Notes: generated from the sequence alone by a model not told the origin. DNA of 64,000 bases from Rhodopseudomonas sp. BAL398 (GCF_033001325.1 NZ_CP133111.1:3224001-3288000), one strand, 5' to 3'. Counted from the stretch's first letter, positions 7,733-18,072 are shown. Translations and numbers: made by a program.

Positions 7733-8476
7733 TTACTTCTTTTTCGCAGCCGGAGCAGCCGGAGCCTTGGCACCAGCCGCCGGCGCTTTCGCACCAGCCG
7801 CGGGAGCCTTGGCGCCCGCCGCCGGAGCCTTGGCACCTGCCGCCGGAGCAGCAGCAGCGCCCGGCGCAGCCGCGGCACCACCCGCGGCGGCGGCCTTGGC
7901 CTCTTCGGCGTAACCGGACGGCGGCACGATGGTCACCAGGGTGATGTCCTCGCGCGACAGCGACTTGACGCCGGCCGGCAGCGTGATCGCCGACAGATGC
8001 AGCGAACCCGCGATGTCCAGCGTGCCGATATCGGCTTCGATGAACTGCGGAATGTTGTCGGCCGAGACTTCGAGCTCGAGCGAAGGGGTGACGATGTTGA
8101 CGGTGCCGCCGCGCTTGACGCCCGGCGCGATGTCCGAGCCCTTCAGATGCAGCGGAACGTTAACCCGGATGGTGGCGCCGACGCCGAGCCGCAGGAAATC
8201 GACATGGATCGGGAAATCCCGGATCGGATCGAGATGGACGTCGCGCGGAATCACGCGGTGCTTCTTGCCGTCGAGCTCGATGTCGTAAATCGTGGTGAGA
8301 AACCGGCCGGCCAGAACGCGCGCGCGCAATTCGAGCTCATTGACCGAAATCGCCACCGGGGGCTGCTTGTCTCCGTAGATCACTCCGGGCACTTTGCCGG
8401 CGCGACGCTCTGCCCGGGCGGCCCCCTTGCCGCTTGCCAGACGAGTGGTCGCCTTCAATTCCATGACGGTCGCCAT
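7733..8476 (-). CDS. rplY: 50S ribosomal protein L25/Ctc with Ala-Pro-Lys repeat tail
   Basis: A 247-residue protein. The N-terminal L25 domain (to about residue 95) binds 5S rRNA, with TTRLASGKGAARAERRAGKVPGV and GVIYGD, and the TL5/Ctc beta domain runs to about 190. The last 50 residues are low complexity: an Ala/Gly run and then four near-identical APAAGAK heptads before APAAPAAKKK. The tail is encoded by near-exact 21-bp DNA repeats around 7760-7850, so its length may vary between strains. AAGGAC precedes ATG 8476. Confidence 0.95.
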   Translation of the reverse strand: MATVMELKATTRLASGKGAARAERRAGKVPGVIYGDKQPPVAISVNELELRARVLAGRFLTTIYDIELDGKKHRVIPRDVHLDPIRDFPIHVDFLRLGVGATIRVNVPLHLKGSDIAPGVKRGGTVNIVTPSLELEVSADNIPQFIEADIGTLDIAGSLHLSAITLPAGVKSLSREDITLVTIVPPSGYAEEAKAAAAGGAAAAPGAAAAPAAGAKAPAAGAKAPAAGAKAPAAGAKAPAAPAAKKK

Positions 8477-8619
8477 CGTTTAAGTCCTTGTTTTCTAAAA
8501 AGTTAAAGGCCGCAAGGCGGCCCGTGTGGTCGTCGCAGCAAGCCTCCAGGGGTGCGGGGGCTGCAGACGTGCCGGCTTTTAGCCCCAAAGGGCAGAAATG
8601 ACAAGGAAATCGGGGAGAT

Positions 8620-8750
8620 TTTTGCCCCCGTTGCGGGCAGGGTGGTCCGGCCGCAGCGTCGGATCGGGTGGGACGGTGACGGGCGCAATGCGCGGCCCCC
8701 ACCCCGGCCTCCGCTTCGCTCGGCCGACCCTGCCCGCAAGGGGGAGGGAT
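8620..8750. repeat. Dispersed GC-rich palindromic repeat family G, intergenic copy
   Basis: Left arm CCCCCGTTGCGGGCAGGGT and right arm ACCCTGCCCGCAAGGGGGAGG are near reverse complements around a GC-rich loop. It occupies the 313-bp gap upstream of rplY, which otherwise shows no gene. The same arms occur inside ileS at 32372-32475. Confidence 0.7.
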
Positions 8751-8789
8751 TCTGCCGACGCACCGCTTCCGAGGCAGAGGGCTCCGCCG

Positions 8790-9068
8790 TCAGACCATCG
8801 CGGTCGGGGCCTCCGGCGCGGCGCCGAGCTTGGCTTCGAGCGCTTCGATCCGGGCTTTCAGCGCCTCGTTTTCCTCGCGGGCGAGGCGGGCCATGTCCTT
8901 GACCACCTCGAATTCCTCGCGCTTGACCAGATCCATGTCGCGCAGGAATTTTTCGGCCTGGTTGCGCACCACGGTATCGACCTCGCGCTTGACGCCCTGG
9001 GCGGCGCCGGCGGCGTCGTTCATCAGGCGCCCGATCTCGTCGAACAGCCGGTTGTTGGTCTGGGTCAT
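8790..9068 (-). CDS. ubiK: UbiK-family accessory factor (BMFP domain)
   Basis: A 92-residue protein starting MTQTNNRLFDEIGRLMNDAAG. It has an N-terminal amphipathic helix and a C-terminal coiled coil (LAREENEALKARIEALEAKLG), the two-part layout of the UbiK/YqiC family. UbiK assists ubiquinone biosynthesis by binding lipid and UbiJ in gammaproteobacteria; alphaproteobacterial members are less studied. It is divergent from the dienelactone hydrolase - lgt cluster, a frequent position in this group. Confidence 0.85.
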   Translation of the reverse strand: MTQTNNRLFDEIGRLMNDAAGAAQGVKREVDTVVRNQAEKFLRDMDLVKREEFEVVKDMARLAREENEALKARIEALEAKLGAAPEAPTAMV

Positions 9069-9264
9069 GGGTCGAACTCCGGTCAAAGGCAGCGGATAGC
9101 GGTCGCCTGACGCCGCGATGGCCTGACAATGGCAATCCCGCTGGCCGACTTCAAGGCCGCAACGGGTTTCATCGAATCAGGCTACGAGCTTGTCAGCTTC
9201 CGCTTTCCTTGCGATCTTCCGGCTGCCATCGCAAGGCCCCCCTCAGAAGGATCGGAAACGTCGC

Positions 9265-10005
9265 ATGATCGACCAGCAAATCGAGATTCCCACCAAGGAC
9301 GGCCGCGTCAGCACCTTCATCAGCCATCCCGAACGCGACGGACCTTTTCCCGTCATTCTATTCTACATGGACGCGCCCGGCATTCGCGAGGAACTGCGCG
9401 ACATGGCGCGACGACTCGCCACAAGCGGGTATTATGTGATGCTGCCCAGTATGTATTACCGCTCGAACGTGTTCGAGCTCGGGCCGATCCCGAGTGATGA
9501 CGATGCCCCCGAGCGCAAGCGGATGTTCGACTTGATGGCCACGCTCACCATCCCGATGGTGATGCAGGACACCACGGCGCTGCTGGATTACGCCGCCTCC
9601 CAGCAAGCCGCCAGCAAGGGGCCGGCCGGCGCGGTCGGCTATTGCATGAGCGGTCGCTATGCGATCAGCGCCGCCGTCCATTTTCCCGAGCGGGTCAAGG
9701 CCGCGGCCTCGATCTACGGCACCCAGCTGATGACCGACCAGGCCGACAGTCCGCACCGCACCGCCAAAAACGCTTCCGGCGAATTGTATGTCGCCTGCGC
9801 CGAGATCGACCGCTGGGCGCCGCTGGAGATGATCGAGCCGCTGCGCGCGGCGCTTAAGGCCGACGGCGTCACCGCCGAGGTCGAGCTCTATCCCGGCGTG
9901 CATCACGGCTTTGCGTTCCCGAAACGCCCAATCTACGACAAACAGGCTGCCGAACGGCATTGGGAACGGCTGCTGGCCCTGTACCGGCGCCGGCTTTCGG
10001 CGTAA
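9265..10005 (+). CDS. Dienelactone hydrolase family protein
   Basis: A 246-residue alpha/beta hydrolase. The nucleophile elbow is G-Y-C-M-S-G (Cys nucleophile, typical of dienelactone hydrolases), and the late GVHHGFAFP supplies the catalytic His. The family hydrolyses dienelactones from chlorocatechol degradation, but many members act on other esters, so the substrate is open. ATG 9265 is preferred because the sequence there ([15 protein letters not shown]) is the family start; the longer frame from 9190 is unlike it. lgt begins 8 bp after its stop codon. Confidence 0.88.
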   Translation: MIDQQIEIPTKDGRVSTFISHPERDGPFPVILFYMDAPGIREELRDMARRLATSGYYVMLPSMYYRSNVFELGPIPSDDDAPERKRMFDLMATLTIPMVMQDTTALLDYAASQQAASKGPAGAVGYCMSGRYAISAAVHFPERVKAAASIYGTQLMTDQADSPHRTAKNASGELYVACAEIDRWAPLEMIEPLRAALKADGVTAEVELYPGVHHGFAFPKRPIYDKQAAERHWERLLALYRRRLSA

Positions 10006-10013
10006 GCCGCGCC

Positions 10014-10880
10014 ATGCCCTTTCTCACCATCGCCTTTCCGGTGTTCGACCCGATCGCGATCGCGTTCGGCCCGATCGCGATCCGCTGGTATGCGCTGGCC
10101 TATATCGGCGGCATCGTGCTGGGCTGGCTCTATGCCCGCGCGCTGATCAAGAATCAGAAATTGTGGGGCGGCCCGGCGCCGGTCTCGCTGCTGCAATTCG
10201 ACGATTTCATCCTGTGGGTGACGCTCGGCATCATCCTCGGCGGCCGCACCGGCTATGTGCTGTTCTACAATCTGGACTTCTTCCTCCAGCATCCGGCCGA
10301 GATCTTCCAGCTGTGGAAGGGCGGAATGTCGTTCCATGGCGGCTTCATGGGCTGCGTGGTGGCGGTCTTCGCGTTTGCCTGGAAGAACAAGCTGTCGGTG
10401 GCGTCGCTCGGCGACATCACTTGCGCGGTCGGCCCGATCGGGCTGTTCCTCGGCCGCATCGCCAATTTCATCAACAGCGAATTATGGGGACGCCCCGCCG
10501 ACCCCAGCCTGCCCTGGGCGATGGTGTTTCCCAATGGCGGGCCGCTGCCGCGCCATCCCAGCCAGTTGTACGAGGCCGGGCTCGAAGGCATTGTGCTGTT
10601 TTGCATCCTGGCGCTGATGATCCGCCTCGGCGCCTTGAGGCGTCCTGGCGTGATCCTCGGCAGCTTCATCGGGCTTTACGGCGTGGCGCGCATCATCGGC
10701 GAATTGTTCCGCGAGCCGGACCCGCAACTCGGCTTCCTGTGGGGCGGCCTGACCATGGGGATGCTGCTGTCGGCGCCGATGGTCATTGCGGGATTGATCA
10801 TCGTTGTGGTGGCCTGGAAGCGCGCCCGCCCGGCGCCTGCCGCGCACGATCCCGCCCCCAGCCCAGCCAGCAAGGCCTAA
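10014..10880 (+). CDS. lgt: Prolipoprotein diacylglyceryl transferase
   Basis: A 288-residue inner-membrane enzyme that moves diacylglycerol from phosphatidylglycerol to the lipobox cysteine of lipoproteins. The sequence shows several membrane segments, the essential SFHGGFMGC motif (His of the HGG loop) and the Lgt signature [17 protein letters not shown], then [14 protein letters not shown] near the end. The start at 10014 follows the dienelactone hydrolase stop by 8 bp. Confidence 0.97.
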   Translation: MPFLTIAFPVFDPIAIAFGPIAIRWYALAYIGGIVLGWLYARALIKNQKLWGGPAPVSLLQFDDFILWVTLGIILGGRTGYVLFYNLDFFLQHPAEIFQLWKGGMSFHGGFMGCVVAVFAFAWKNKLSVASLGDITCAVGPIGLFLGRIANFINSELWGRPADPSLPWAMVFPNGGPLPRHPSQLYEAGLEGIVLFCILALMIRLGALRRPGVILGSFIGLYGVARIIGELFREPDPQLGFLWGGLTMGMLLSAPMVIAGLIIVVVAWKRARPAPAAHDPAPSPASKA

Positions 10881-10881
10881 C

Positions 10882-12012
10882 GTGACCGACACCACGCCGC
10901 TGCAGGCAACCATCGCCAGACTGATCAAATCCGCCGGCCCGATGCCGGTGTGGCGCTACATGCAGCTGTGCCTGACCCATCCCGAACACGGCTATTATGT
11001 CTGCCGCGACCCGCTCGGCCGCGAGGGCGATTTCACCACCGCGCCTGAAGTCAGCCAGATGTTCGGAGAATTGCTCGGGCTGTGGGCGGCCTCGGTGTGG
11101 AAGGCGATGGACGAGCCGGCCGCGCTGCGGCTGATCGAACTCGGCCCCGGCCGCGGCACCATGATGGCCGACGCGCTGCGGGCGCTGCGGGTGCTGCCGC
11201 CGCTGTATCAGGGGCTGAGCGTGCATCTGGTGGAGATCAACCCGGTGCTGCGCGACAAGCAGAAAGAGACCCTGGCGGGGATCAAGAACATCCACTGGCA
11301 CGATTCGCTCGACGACGTCCCGGACGGCCCCTCGATCATCCTGGCCAATGAATATGTCGACGTGCTGCCGATCCACCAGGCGGTGCGGCGCGACGACGGC
11401 TGGCACGAACGCACCGTCGAGATCGACGACCAGGGTGACATCCAGTTCGGCGTCGCGGCCGAGCCTATTGCGCGTTTCGAGGTGCTGCTGCCGCCATTGG
11501 TGCGGATGTCGCCGCTCGGCGCGGTGTTCGAGTGGCGGCCGGATGCCGAGATCATGGCGATCGCCCGCAGGGTCCGCGACCAGGGCGGCGCCGCGCTGAT
11601 CATCGATTACGGCCATGACCGCAGCGATGTCGGCGACACCTTGCAGGCGATCGCCCGCCACTCCTTCGCCGACCCTTTACGGAATCCGGGCGAAGCCGAC
11701 ATCACCGCCCATGTCGATTTTCAAGCCCTGGCACACACCGCCGAGGGTGTCGGCGCCCGCGTGCATGGCCCGGTCACGCAGGGCGAATTCCTCAAGCGGC
11801 TCGGCATCGAGACCCGGGCGCTGACGCTGATGGCCAAGGCCAGCAATGAAGTGTCGGAGGACATCAATGGCGCGCTGAAGCGGCTGACCGATAGCGGCCG
11901 CGGCGGGATGGGATCGATGTTCAAGGTGATCGGAATATCTGATCCGGCGATCGAGACCCTGGTCGGACTGAGCGACGACGACACCCGGGCCAGCGAGGCC
12001 GCAGCGCCATGA
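10882..12012 (+). CDS. Class I SAM-dependent methyltransferase, NDUFAF7/MidA type
   Basis: A 376-residue protein beginning at GTG 10882, one base after the lgt stop. The SAM-binding motif is LIELGPGRGTMMADALRAL; NEYVDVLPIHQ and GGAALIIDYGHD are the other MidA-type blocks. The eukaryotic relative NDUFAF7 methylates an Arg in complex I, and the bacterial function may be similar. It overlaps pgeF by 4 bp (ATGA), so the two are translationally coupled. Confidence 0.92.
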   Translation: MTDTTPLQATIARLIKSAGPMPVWRYMQLCLTHPEHGYYVCRDPLGREGDFTTAPEVSQMFGELLGLWAASVWKAMDEPAALRLIELGPGRGTMMADALRALRVLPPLYQGLSVHLVEINPVLRDKQKETLAGIKNIHWHDSLDDVPDGPSIILANEYVDVLPIHQAVRRDDGWHERTVEIDDQGDIQFGVAAEPIARFEVLLPPLVRMSPLGAVFEWRPDAEIMAIARRVRDQGGAALIIDYGHDRSDVGDTLQAIARHSFADPLRNPGEADITAHVDFQALAHTAEGVGARVHGPVTQGEFLKRLGIETRALTLMAKASNEVSEDINGALKRLTDSGRGGMGSMFKVIGISDPAIETLVGLSDDDTRASEAAAP

Positions 12013-12776
12013 TCATCCCCTCACCGCTGCTGTCAGCGATCCCCGGATTGCGTCACGCCTTTTTCACCCGCGACGGCGGCGTCTCGGAAGGGATCTATGC
12101 CGGGCTCAATGCCGGAATAGGCTCCAATGACGACCCCGCCCATGTGGCCGAGAACCGGCGGCGGATGGCGGCGGCGCTGGGTGTGACGGCTGAGCGCTTC
12201 CTCAGCGCCTATCAGATCCACTCGCCTGACGTCGTGGTCGCCACCGAGCCGTGGGACGCCGCCTCGCGCCCCAAGGTCGACGCCATCGTCACCCGGACTC
12301 CGGGTCTGGCGATCGGCGCCTCGGCCGCCGATTGCGGCCCGGTGCTGCTGGCCGATCCCGACGCGCGGGTGATCGGCGCCGCCCATGCCGGCTGGAAGGG
12401 CGCGCTGACCGGCGTGTTGGAATCCGCGATTTCCGCGATGGAAAATCTCGGCGCCGACCGCGGCCGCATCGTCGCGGCGATCGGGCCGCTGATCCGCCAG
12501 CCAAGCTACGAAGTCGGCGCCGAATTCCTCGCCCGCTTCGAAGCGGCCGATCCGGACCATGGCCGGTTCTTCGTCCCCTCGACGCGCGCCGGCCACGCGC
12601 AATTCGATCTCGGCGGCTTCATCCGGATGCGGCTGCAAAACGCCGGCATCCGGACCATCGACGACACCGGGCTCGATACCTATCCGGACGAGCGGTTCTA
12701 CAGCTATCGCCGCTCGGTGCATCGCAACGAGCCGGACTATGGCCGCCATGTCCACGCGATTGCGCTGGAAGGCTGA
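12009..12776 (+). CDS. pgeF: Peptidoglycan editing factor PgeF (multicopper polyphenol oxidase/laccase family)
   Basis: A 255-residue protein of the YfiH/DUF152 family. The metal-site residues are visible in QIHSPDVV, SAADCGPVLL and AHAGWKGALTG. In E. coli, PgeF removes wrongly incorporated L-Ser from peptidoglycan precursors; other members act on purine nucleosides. Its start overlaps the methyltransferase stop. The lgt - methyltransferase - pgeF order is common in Rhizobiales. Confidence 0.93.
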   Translation: MIIPSPLLSAIPGLRHAFFTRDGGVSEGIYAGLNAGIGSNDDPAHVAENRRRMAAALGVTAERFLSAYQIHSPDVVVATEPWDAASRPKVDAIVTRTPGLAIGASAADCGPVLLADPDARVIGAAHAGWKGALTGVLESAISAMENLGADRGRIVAAIGPLIRQPSYEVGAEFLARFEAADPDHGRFFVPSTRAGHAQFDLGGFIRMRLQNAGIRTIDDTGLDTYPDERFYSYRRSVHRNEPDYGRHVHAIALEG

Positions 12777-12866
12777 CGCAGACAGCCGGGAAATATGATG
12801 TTCGTCATTCCGGGGCGGGCGCAGCGCAAGCTGCGCGCGCCAGAGAGACGACATGCTTCCATTGCT

Positions 12867-12990
12867 GTCATTCCGGGGCGCGAGCAGCTCGCTGCGAGCG
12901 AACCCGGAATCTTGCGAAAAGCACTCAGCGCTCTGCCTTGCCCCGAGATTCCGGGTTCGCTCGGCCTTCGGCCTCGCGCCCCGGAACGAC
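12867..12990. repeat. Dispersed palindromic repeat family B, copy 1, with half copy upstream
   Basis: Left end GTCATTCCGGGGCGCGAGC, middle GAACCCGGAATC / GATTCCGGGTTCGCTCG, right end GCCCCGGAACGAC. A half copy lies at 12803-12846. Other full copies are at 15999-16127, 23373-23485, 34211-34333 and 41363-41474. Confidence 0.85.
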
Positions 12991-13032
12991 AAATTTGAAG
13001 TCATCGCCGTCGCGGATCGTTCACCGCCGCCG

Positions 13033-14034
13033 CTACCTCACCTTGAGCACTACCTTGCCGCGGGCGTGGCCGGCTTGCAGATGGGCCATGGCCTGCGGCA
13101 ATTGCGCGAAGTCGAACACCCGATCGATCACCGGTTTGATCGCGTCGGCATCGACCAGGCCGGCGATGTCGCGCAGCTGATCGCCATTGGCTTCGGTGAA
13201 GTACCAGCAGTAAGCCGCCCCGGCCTGGTCGGCCGCGGCATAGACCTTGCGGCCCATCAGCCAGACCGCGATCCGCACCATCAGGCTGGTGTCCTCGCGC
13301 TTGCCGAAATCGCGATCCGGCGGACCGCTCAGCGAGATCACCGTGCCGCCGCGCGTCACTACCTTGAAGGCGTCGATGGTGTGTTGGTCGCCGAGCGTGT
13401 CGAACACGATGTCGTAGACGGCGCCCTGCGCCCGATAATCCTCGCGGTCATAGGCGATGACCCGATCGGCGCCGAGCGCGCGGACGAAATCGGCGTTCTT
13501 GGCGCTGGTGGTGGCGGTGACCTCCAGTCCCAGGTGCCGGGCATATTGCACGGCGAAGCTGCCGACGCCGCCGGAGCCGGCCTGGATCAGGATGCGCTGT
13601 CCGGCTTTGGCACCGGCGCGAGCAAACCCCTGCAGCGTGGTCAGCCCGACCAGCGGCAACGACGCCGCCTCCAGATGCGACACCGACGCCGGCCGCGCCG
13701 CGACCAGCCGCTCGTCGGTCGCGATCTGCTCGGCGAAGGTGCCGATGTGCTCGCGAGAGGTGCGAAAGTAGACGGCGTCGCCGGGCGCAAAGCGCGTCGC
13801 GCCGAACCCCACTGAGAGGACCACGCCGCTGGCATCGAAGCCGATCGGATGCGGCAACCGATATTTGGCGATCCGTTGCAGATCGCCGCGGATCAGCTTG
13901 TAGTCGATCGGATTGAGGCTGGCGGCGTGGATCTCGACCACCAGCTGGCCGGCCGAGGCCACCGGATCGGCGAGCTCGCTGAGCCGGACGCAGTCGGCCA
14001 CCGCACCATATTTTGACAGGACAAACCCGCGCAT
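13033..14034 (-). CDS. NADP-dependent MDR-family oxidoreductase, zinc-independent
   Basis: A 333-residue medium-chain reductase. The N-terminal GroES-like domain has AASLNPIDYKLIRGD and HPIGFDASGVV; the Rossmann part has QAGSGGVGSFAVQYARHLG. The zinc-ligand cysteines of classical alcohol dehydrogenases are absent, so it belongs with the quinone oxidoreductase/enoyl reductase branch. GGAGGGAGG stands before ATG 14034, which decides against the upstream in-frame start at 14055. Substrate unknown. Confidence 0.88.
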   Translation of the reverse strand: MRGFVLSKYGAVADCVRLSELADPVASAGQLVVEIHAASLNPIDYKLIRGDLQRIAKYRLPHPIGFDASGVVLSVGFGATRFAPGDAVYFRTSREHIGTFAEQIATDERLVAARPASVSHLEAASLPLVGLTTLQGFARAGAKAGQRILIQAGSGGVGSFAVQYARHLGLEVTATTSAKNADFVRALGADRVIAYDREDYRAQGAVYDIVFDTLGDQHTIDAFKVVTRGGTVISLSGPPDRDFGKREDTSLMVRIAVWLMGRKVYAAADQAGAAYCWYFTEANGDQLRDIAGLVDADAIKPVIDRVFDFAQLPQAMAHLQAGHARGKVVLKVR

Positions 14035-14241
14035 CGCCGACCTCCCTCCAATCATCTGAAATAATTAAATAATTCGGAGCGATCCGAGAAACCCGAAGGA
14101 CACCGCATGGTCATTCCACCGCTCCTTGCCGCTTCCCTGCCCTAGACCTTAACGCATTTTAACGATATCGCTTCGCCGGTCAGGCCGCCACGCAGGCCGA
14201 TCCATCGTCGCGGTGTTTGCGTTAAGATTCGGAAATCATCG

Positions 14242-14865
14242 ATGCCCCTGCGCAGCCCTCCCGCCAGTCTGTCCGCGCAGCGCGGTGCGCGCGCGGCGCT
14301 GCTGCTGGCGACGCTGGGCGGATTGGGCGCCTTGCTCGGCGGCTGCGTCACCGATGGCCCGGCGGCCTCGGGCCTGGCCGGCGGCGCCACCGTCGCCTTC
14401 GAATCGATCGACGGTCCGCCGCCGCAAGTGTTCGATCGCATCGTCAGCATGATCGAGAGCGAATCCAAGCTGCGCCGGGTCGCGGTGGTGTCGCGCCAAG
14501 GCCAAGCCACCTACCGGGTCCGCAGCTATCTGTCGGCGCAGGTCCGTGGCGGCCGCACCAATATCGCCTGGGTCTGGGACGTCTATGATCGCAACCAGCA
14601 GCGCGCGCTGCGGGTGTCGGGGATGGAACCGGCGGGCAAACCCGGCAGCGACGCCTGGGCACAAGCCGACGATCTGGTGTTGCGGCGGATCACGCAGGCC
14701 GGAATCAGCGGCCTCAGCGAGATCATCAACGGCACCGCCACCCCGCCCGCCGGCTCGCCGCCCGCCGATGCGCCGACACCGAACAACACCGCGGTCGCCA
14801 GCGCCGACGCGCCGGCAACTTCTCACAGCCTTGGCCCGGCAACCCTGAGTTTAGCGGCGCGTTAA
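14242..14865 (+). CDS. Putative lipoprotein
   Basis: A 207-residue protein with an Arg-containing N-terminus, a hydrophobic stretch (ALLLATLGGLGALLGG) and a lipobox LLGGC with Cys at about residue 35, so it is probably lipidated after Lgt and LspA processing. The mature domain (about 50-165) is not one I recognise; it includes VAFESIDGPPPQVFDRI and RGGRTNIAWVWDVYD. The C-terminus is a Pro/Ala/Thr-rich low-complexity tail. Confidence 0.7.
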   Translation: MPLRSPPASLSAQRGARAALLLATLGGLGALLGGCVTDGPAASGLAGGATVAFESIDGPPPQVFDRIVSMIESESKLRRVAVVSRQGQATYRVRSYLSAQVRGGRTNIAWVWDVYDRNQQRALRVSGMEPAGKPGSDAWAQADDLVLRRITQAGISGLSEIINGTATPPAGSPPADAPTPNNTAVASADAPATSHSLGPATLSLAAR

Positions 14866-15018
14866 TCAGACAATCGTCGAATCCGCAGTAAAATTGACCC
14901 AACGGGTTGCCAGTGGCAGCCCCACCTTGATATGCCCTCACTTGCAAACTGCGCCCGTTTTCGTGAGTCCACCGATATGCTGAACGTTGTGTCCACCAAG
15001 CCGCGGGGGAAAGCGTCG

Positions 15019-15972
<954 letters not shown>

Positions 15973-15998
15973 CATTTTCGCAATTCTGAATTGACTGC

Positions 15999-16127
15999 TC
16001 ATTCCGGGGCGTGCGCAGCGAAGCTGCGCGCGAACCCGGAATCTCGCGGATCATCGCCACGCGCGAGTTCGTGCTCATGGCGAGATTCCGGGTTCGCTCG
16101 GCCTGCGGCCTCACGCCCCGGAATGAC
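15999..16127. repeat. Dispersed palindromic repeat family B, copy 2
   Basis: TCATTCCGGGGCGTGCGCAG at the left, CGCCCCGGAATGAC at the right, with the GAACCCGGAATCTCG / CGAGATTCCGGGTTCG inner pair. It sits between the convergent prs and lumazine synthase genes. Confidence 0.85.
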
Positions 16128-16168
16128 AACCATGGCTGGGGCACAAGCGCCCTCGCAAACCTGTCAGC

Positions 16169-16693
16169 TCACGCGATCCCCGCCGCCACCTGGCTGCGCA
16201 GCCGTTCCAGGCTGAGCAGCGTGTCGGCGCAGGCATTGGCGACCTCGGCGCCCTTATTGGCGAAATGCTCCCGCAGAAATTCCGCCTGCGCGGCGGTGGC
16301 GTCGAATTGCTGCGGCGTCAGCACCGCCGAGAACACCGGCACCTCGGTGCGCAACTGCACCTCCATCAGGGCCGCGATCACGGTCTGGGCGACGAAGCCC
16401 TGCATGCCACCATCGACGACGAGGCCGGCGGCGACGATCGCGGTGTAGCGCCTGGTCTTGGCGAGCAGCTGCACGTGCAGCGGAATTTCGAACGAGCCCG
16501 GCACCTCGAACAGATCGAGCTGCGACGACGCCACGCCGCGCGCCGCGAGCTCCTTGGCAAAGGTCTGCCAGCATTGACCGACAATGTCGCGATGCCAGGA
16601 CGACTGCACATAGGCGACGCGTTGCGGCCTGGCGAAGCGCGCTCGCTCGGCGGCGGGCGCCGCCGCGGTGGGATCGGACACGGTGTCGGTCAT
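16169..16693 (-). CDS. ribH: 6,7-dimethyl-8-ribityllumazine synthase homologue, RibH2 type, active-site loop altered
   Basis: A 174-residue protein. VAYVQSSWHRDIV (residues 26-38) and FEVPGSFEIPLH are characteristic of type II lumazine synthases (RibH2), which condense the pyrimidinedione with dihydroxybutanone phosphate to make the riboflavin precursor. The loop that normally reads about V-x-G-G-I-Y-R-H-x-F is here VVDGGMQGFVAQ (residues 92-103), two residues shorter and without the Arg-His pair; TPHHF is also TPQQF. It may be catalytically weak or have another role. It stands alone, not in a rib operon. ATG 16693 fits the family length; the longer frame to 16825 does not. Confidence 0.85.
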   Translation of the reverse strand: MTDTVSDPTAAAPAAERARFARPQRVAYVQSSWHRDIVGQCWQTFAKELAARGVASSQLDLFEVPGSFEIPLHVQLLAKTRRYTAIVAAGLVVDGGMQGFVAQTVIAALMEVQLRTEVPVFSAVLTPQQFDATAAQAEFLREHFANKGAEVANACADTLLSLERLRSQVAAGIA

Positions 16694-17082
16694 CGGCTGG
16701 CTCTTTGTTCGAAGATGAGGTGGTTTGAGGCTACCAGCCGCGGGCGACGAATCAAAGGTTAACGGCGCCGGCGCGACGCGCCGCCGGCCCGGCACAAGCG
16801 CGGCGCAGACTCGGCATGACTGCAAGTCGCACGCCGGACTCGCGCCGCGCGAATCCGATTCCGTTTTGTTCTGGCTATTTTGCGATCAGCTGTGGACGGG
16901 CCGCGCTTTGCTTGTGGATGGGCCCGCCATACGGTTGCGCGGATTCGGCAAATCACATCATTTCAGTGTTGCAAGCCTAGGGCTCGCCCGAGGTTTGCGA
17001 TCCGCAGCGACGCGCGGGACTGTGGCGCGTGTCAGCATGCCGTGTGCGTATCAACACCATTCAAATGCAAGGTCGATTCGGC
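16694..17082. other. 389-bp intergenic region between divergent genes
   Basis: Lies between the lumazine synthase homologue and the YbjN gene. I see no open frame with a ribosome binding site and family match, no dispersed repeat, and no convincing operator. It presumably holds both divergent promoters. Confidence 0.4.
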
Positions 17083-17583
17083 ATGTCCATGCTCGAAGGC
17101 ACTATCGATTCACGCAACAATCCGCTCGCCGTGGTGGAGGACATTGCCGCATCGAACAACTGGTCGTTCGAACGTAGCGGCGAGGATGAAATCACCATCG
17201 TCTCCAAGGGCGACTGGACCGACTACCAACTGTCCTTCACCTGGATGAACGAGATCGAGGCACTGCATCTGGCTTGCGCATTCGACATGAAGATTCCGCC
17301 GGCGCGCCGCGCCGAAGTGCAGCGACTGATCGCTTCTATCAACGAGCAGATGTGGGTCGGGCATTTCGATATCTGGACCCATACCGGGATGGTGATGTAT
17401 CGCCAGGCGCTGGTACTACCGGATGGCTTGACTGCGACCAGCGCACAATGTGAGGCCATGCTGGTCTCCGCGATCCATAATTGCGAGCGCTATTTCCCGG
17501 CGTTCCAGTTCGTAGTGTGGGCCGGCAAATCCGCCGCCGAAGCGATGTCTGCGGCGATGTTCGACACCGAAGGCGAAGCCTGA
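17083..17583 (+). CDS. YbjN domain-containing protein
   Basis: A 166-residue protein with the YbjN layout: NPLAVVEDIAASNNWSFER at the start, a central strand pair (YQLSFTWMNEIEALHLACAFDMKIP), and a C-terminal helical part (ALVLPDGLTATSAQCEAMLVSAIHNCERYFPAFQFV). YbjN-like proteins resemble type III secretion chaperones in fold and are linked to stress tolerance; no enzyme activity is known. GNAT follows 4 bp later on the same strand. The start is ATG 17083, with 17089 also possible. Confidence 0.82.
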   Translation: MSMLEGTIDSRNNPLAVVEDIAASNNWSFERSGEDEITIVSKGDWTDYQLSFTWMNEIEALHLACAFDMKIPPARRAEVQRLIASINEQMWVGHFDIWTHTGMVMYRQALVLPDGLTATSAQCEAMLVSAIHNCERYFPAFQFVVWAGKSAAEAMSAAMFDTEGEA

Positions 17584-17587
17584 GCCA

Positions 17588-18019
17588 ATGCCGCCGCATC
17601 CGACCATCATCGTTCCCGAGCAGCCGAACGAGAGCCATCGCGACGTCGTCGTAAAGGCCTTGCTCGCCTATAATGATAGCGCCGTCGGCCCATCCGGGGT
17701 CGAGCCGCTCGCGATCCTGATCACCGATCCGGCGACCGGCAAGCCGGCCGGCGGGCTGTGGGGCAGGACGGCCTATAATTGGTGCTACGTCGACCTGTTC
17801 GTGATCCCGGAGCAACTCAGAGGGCACGATCTGGGGTCGAAAGTGCTGGCCCAGGCCGAGGACATCGCGCGTCAGCGCGGCTGTATCGGCATCTGGCTCG
17901 ATACCTACTGGTTTCAGGCCCGCGAATTTTACGAGAAGCAGGGCTACGAGGTGTTCGGCTCGCTCGACGATTATCCGCGCGGCGGCCAAAGATATTTCCT
18001 CAAAAAGAATCTGGTGTAG
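17588..18019 (+). CDS. GNAT family N-acetyltransferase
   Basis: A 143-residue single GNAT domain. The acetyl-CoA loop region is LFVIPEQLRGHDLGSKVLAQAEDIARQRG (motif A, with R-G-x-D-L-G in place of the common R-G-x-G-x-G), followed by WFQAREFYEKQGYEVFGSL (motif B). The acceptor is unknown. It begins 4 bp after the YbjN gene and is probably co-transcribed. Confidence 0.88.
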   Translation: MPPHPTIIVPEQPNESHRDVVVKALLAYNDSAVGPSGVEPLAILITDPATGKPAGGLWGRTAYNWCYVDLFVIPEQLRGHDLGSKVLAQAEDIARQRGCIGIWLDTYWFQAREFYEKQGYEVFGSLDDYPRGGQRYFLKKNLV

Positions 18020-18072
18020 CGGCACGATCGCGCCGATCGAGCGGCGCGCTTGCGCTGACGCGCCTCTGTGCT

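Noticed and set aside
12795-12998. Small frame rich in PGR and PESC-like words
   Set aside because: It is the translation of a family B palindromic repeat, not a gene.
14140-14180. TTAACGCATTTTAACG as a CtrA site
   Set aside because: The two TTAA blocks are 6 bp apart; CtrA sites need 7.
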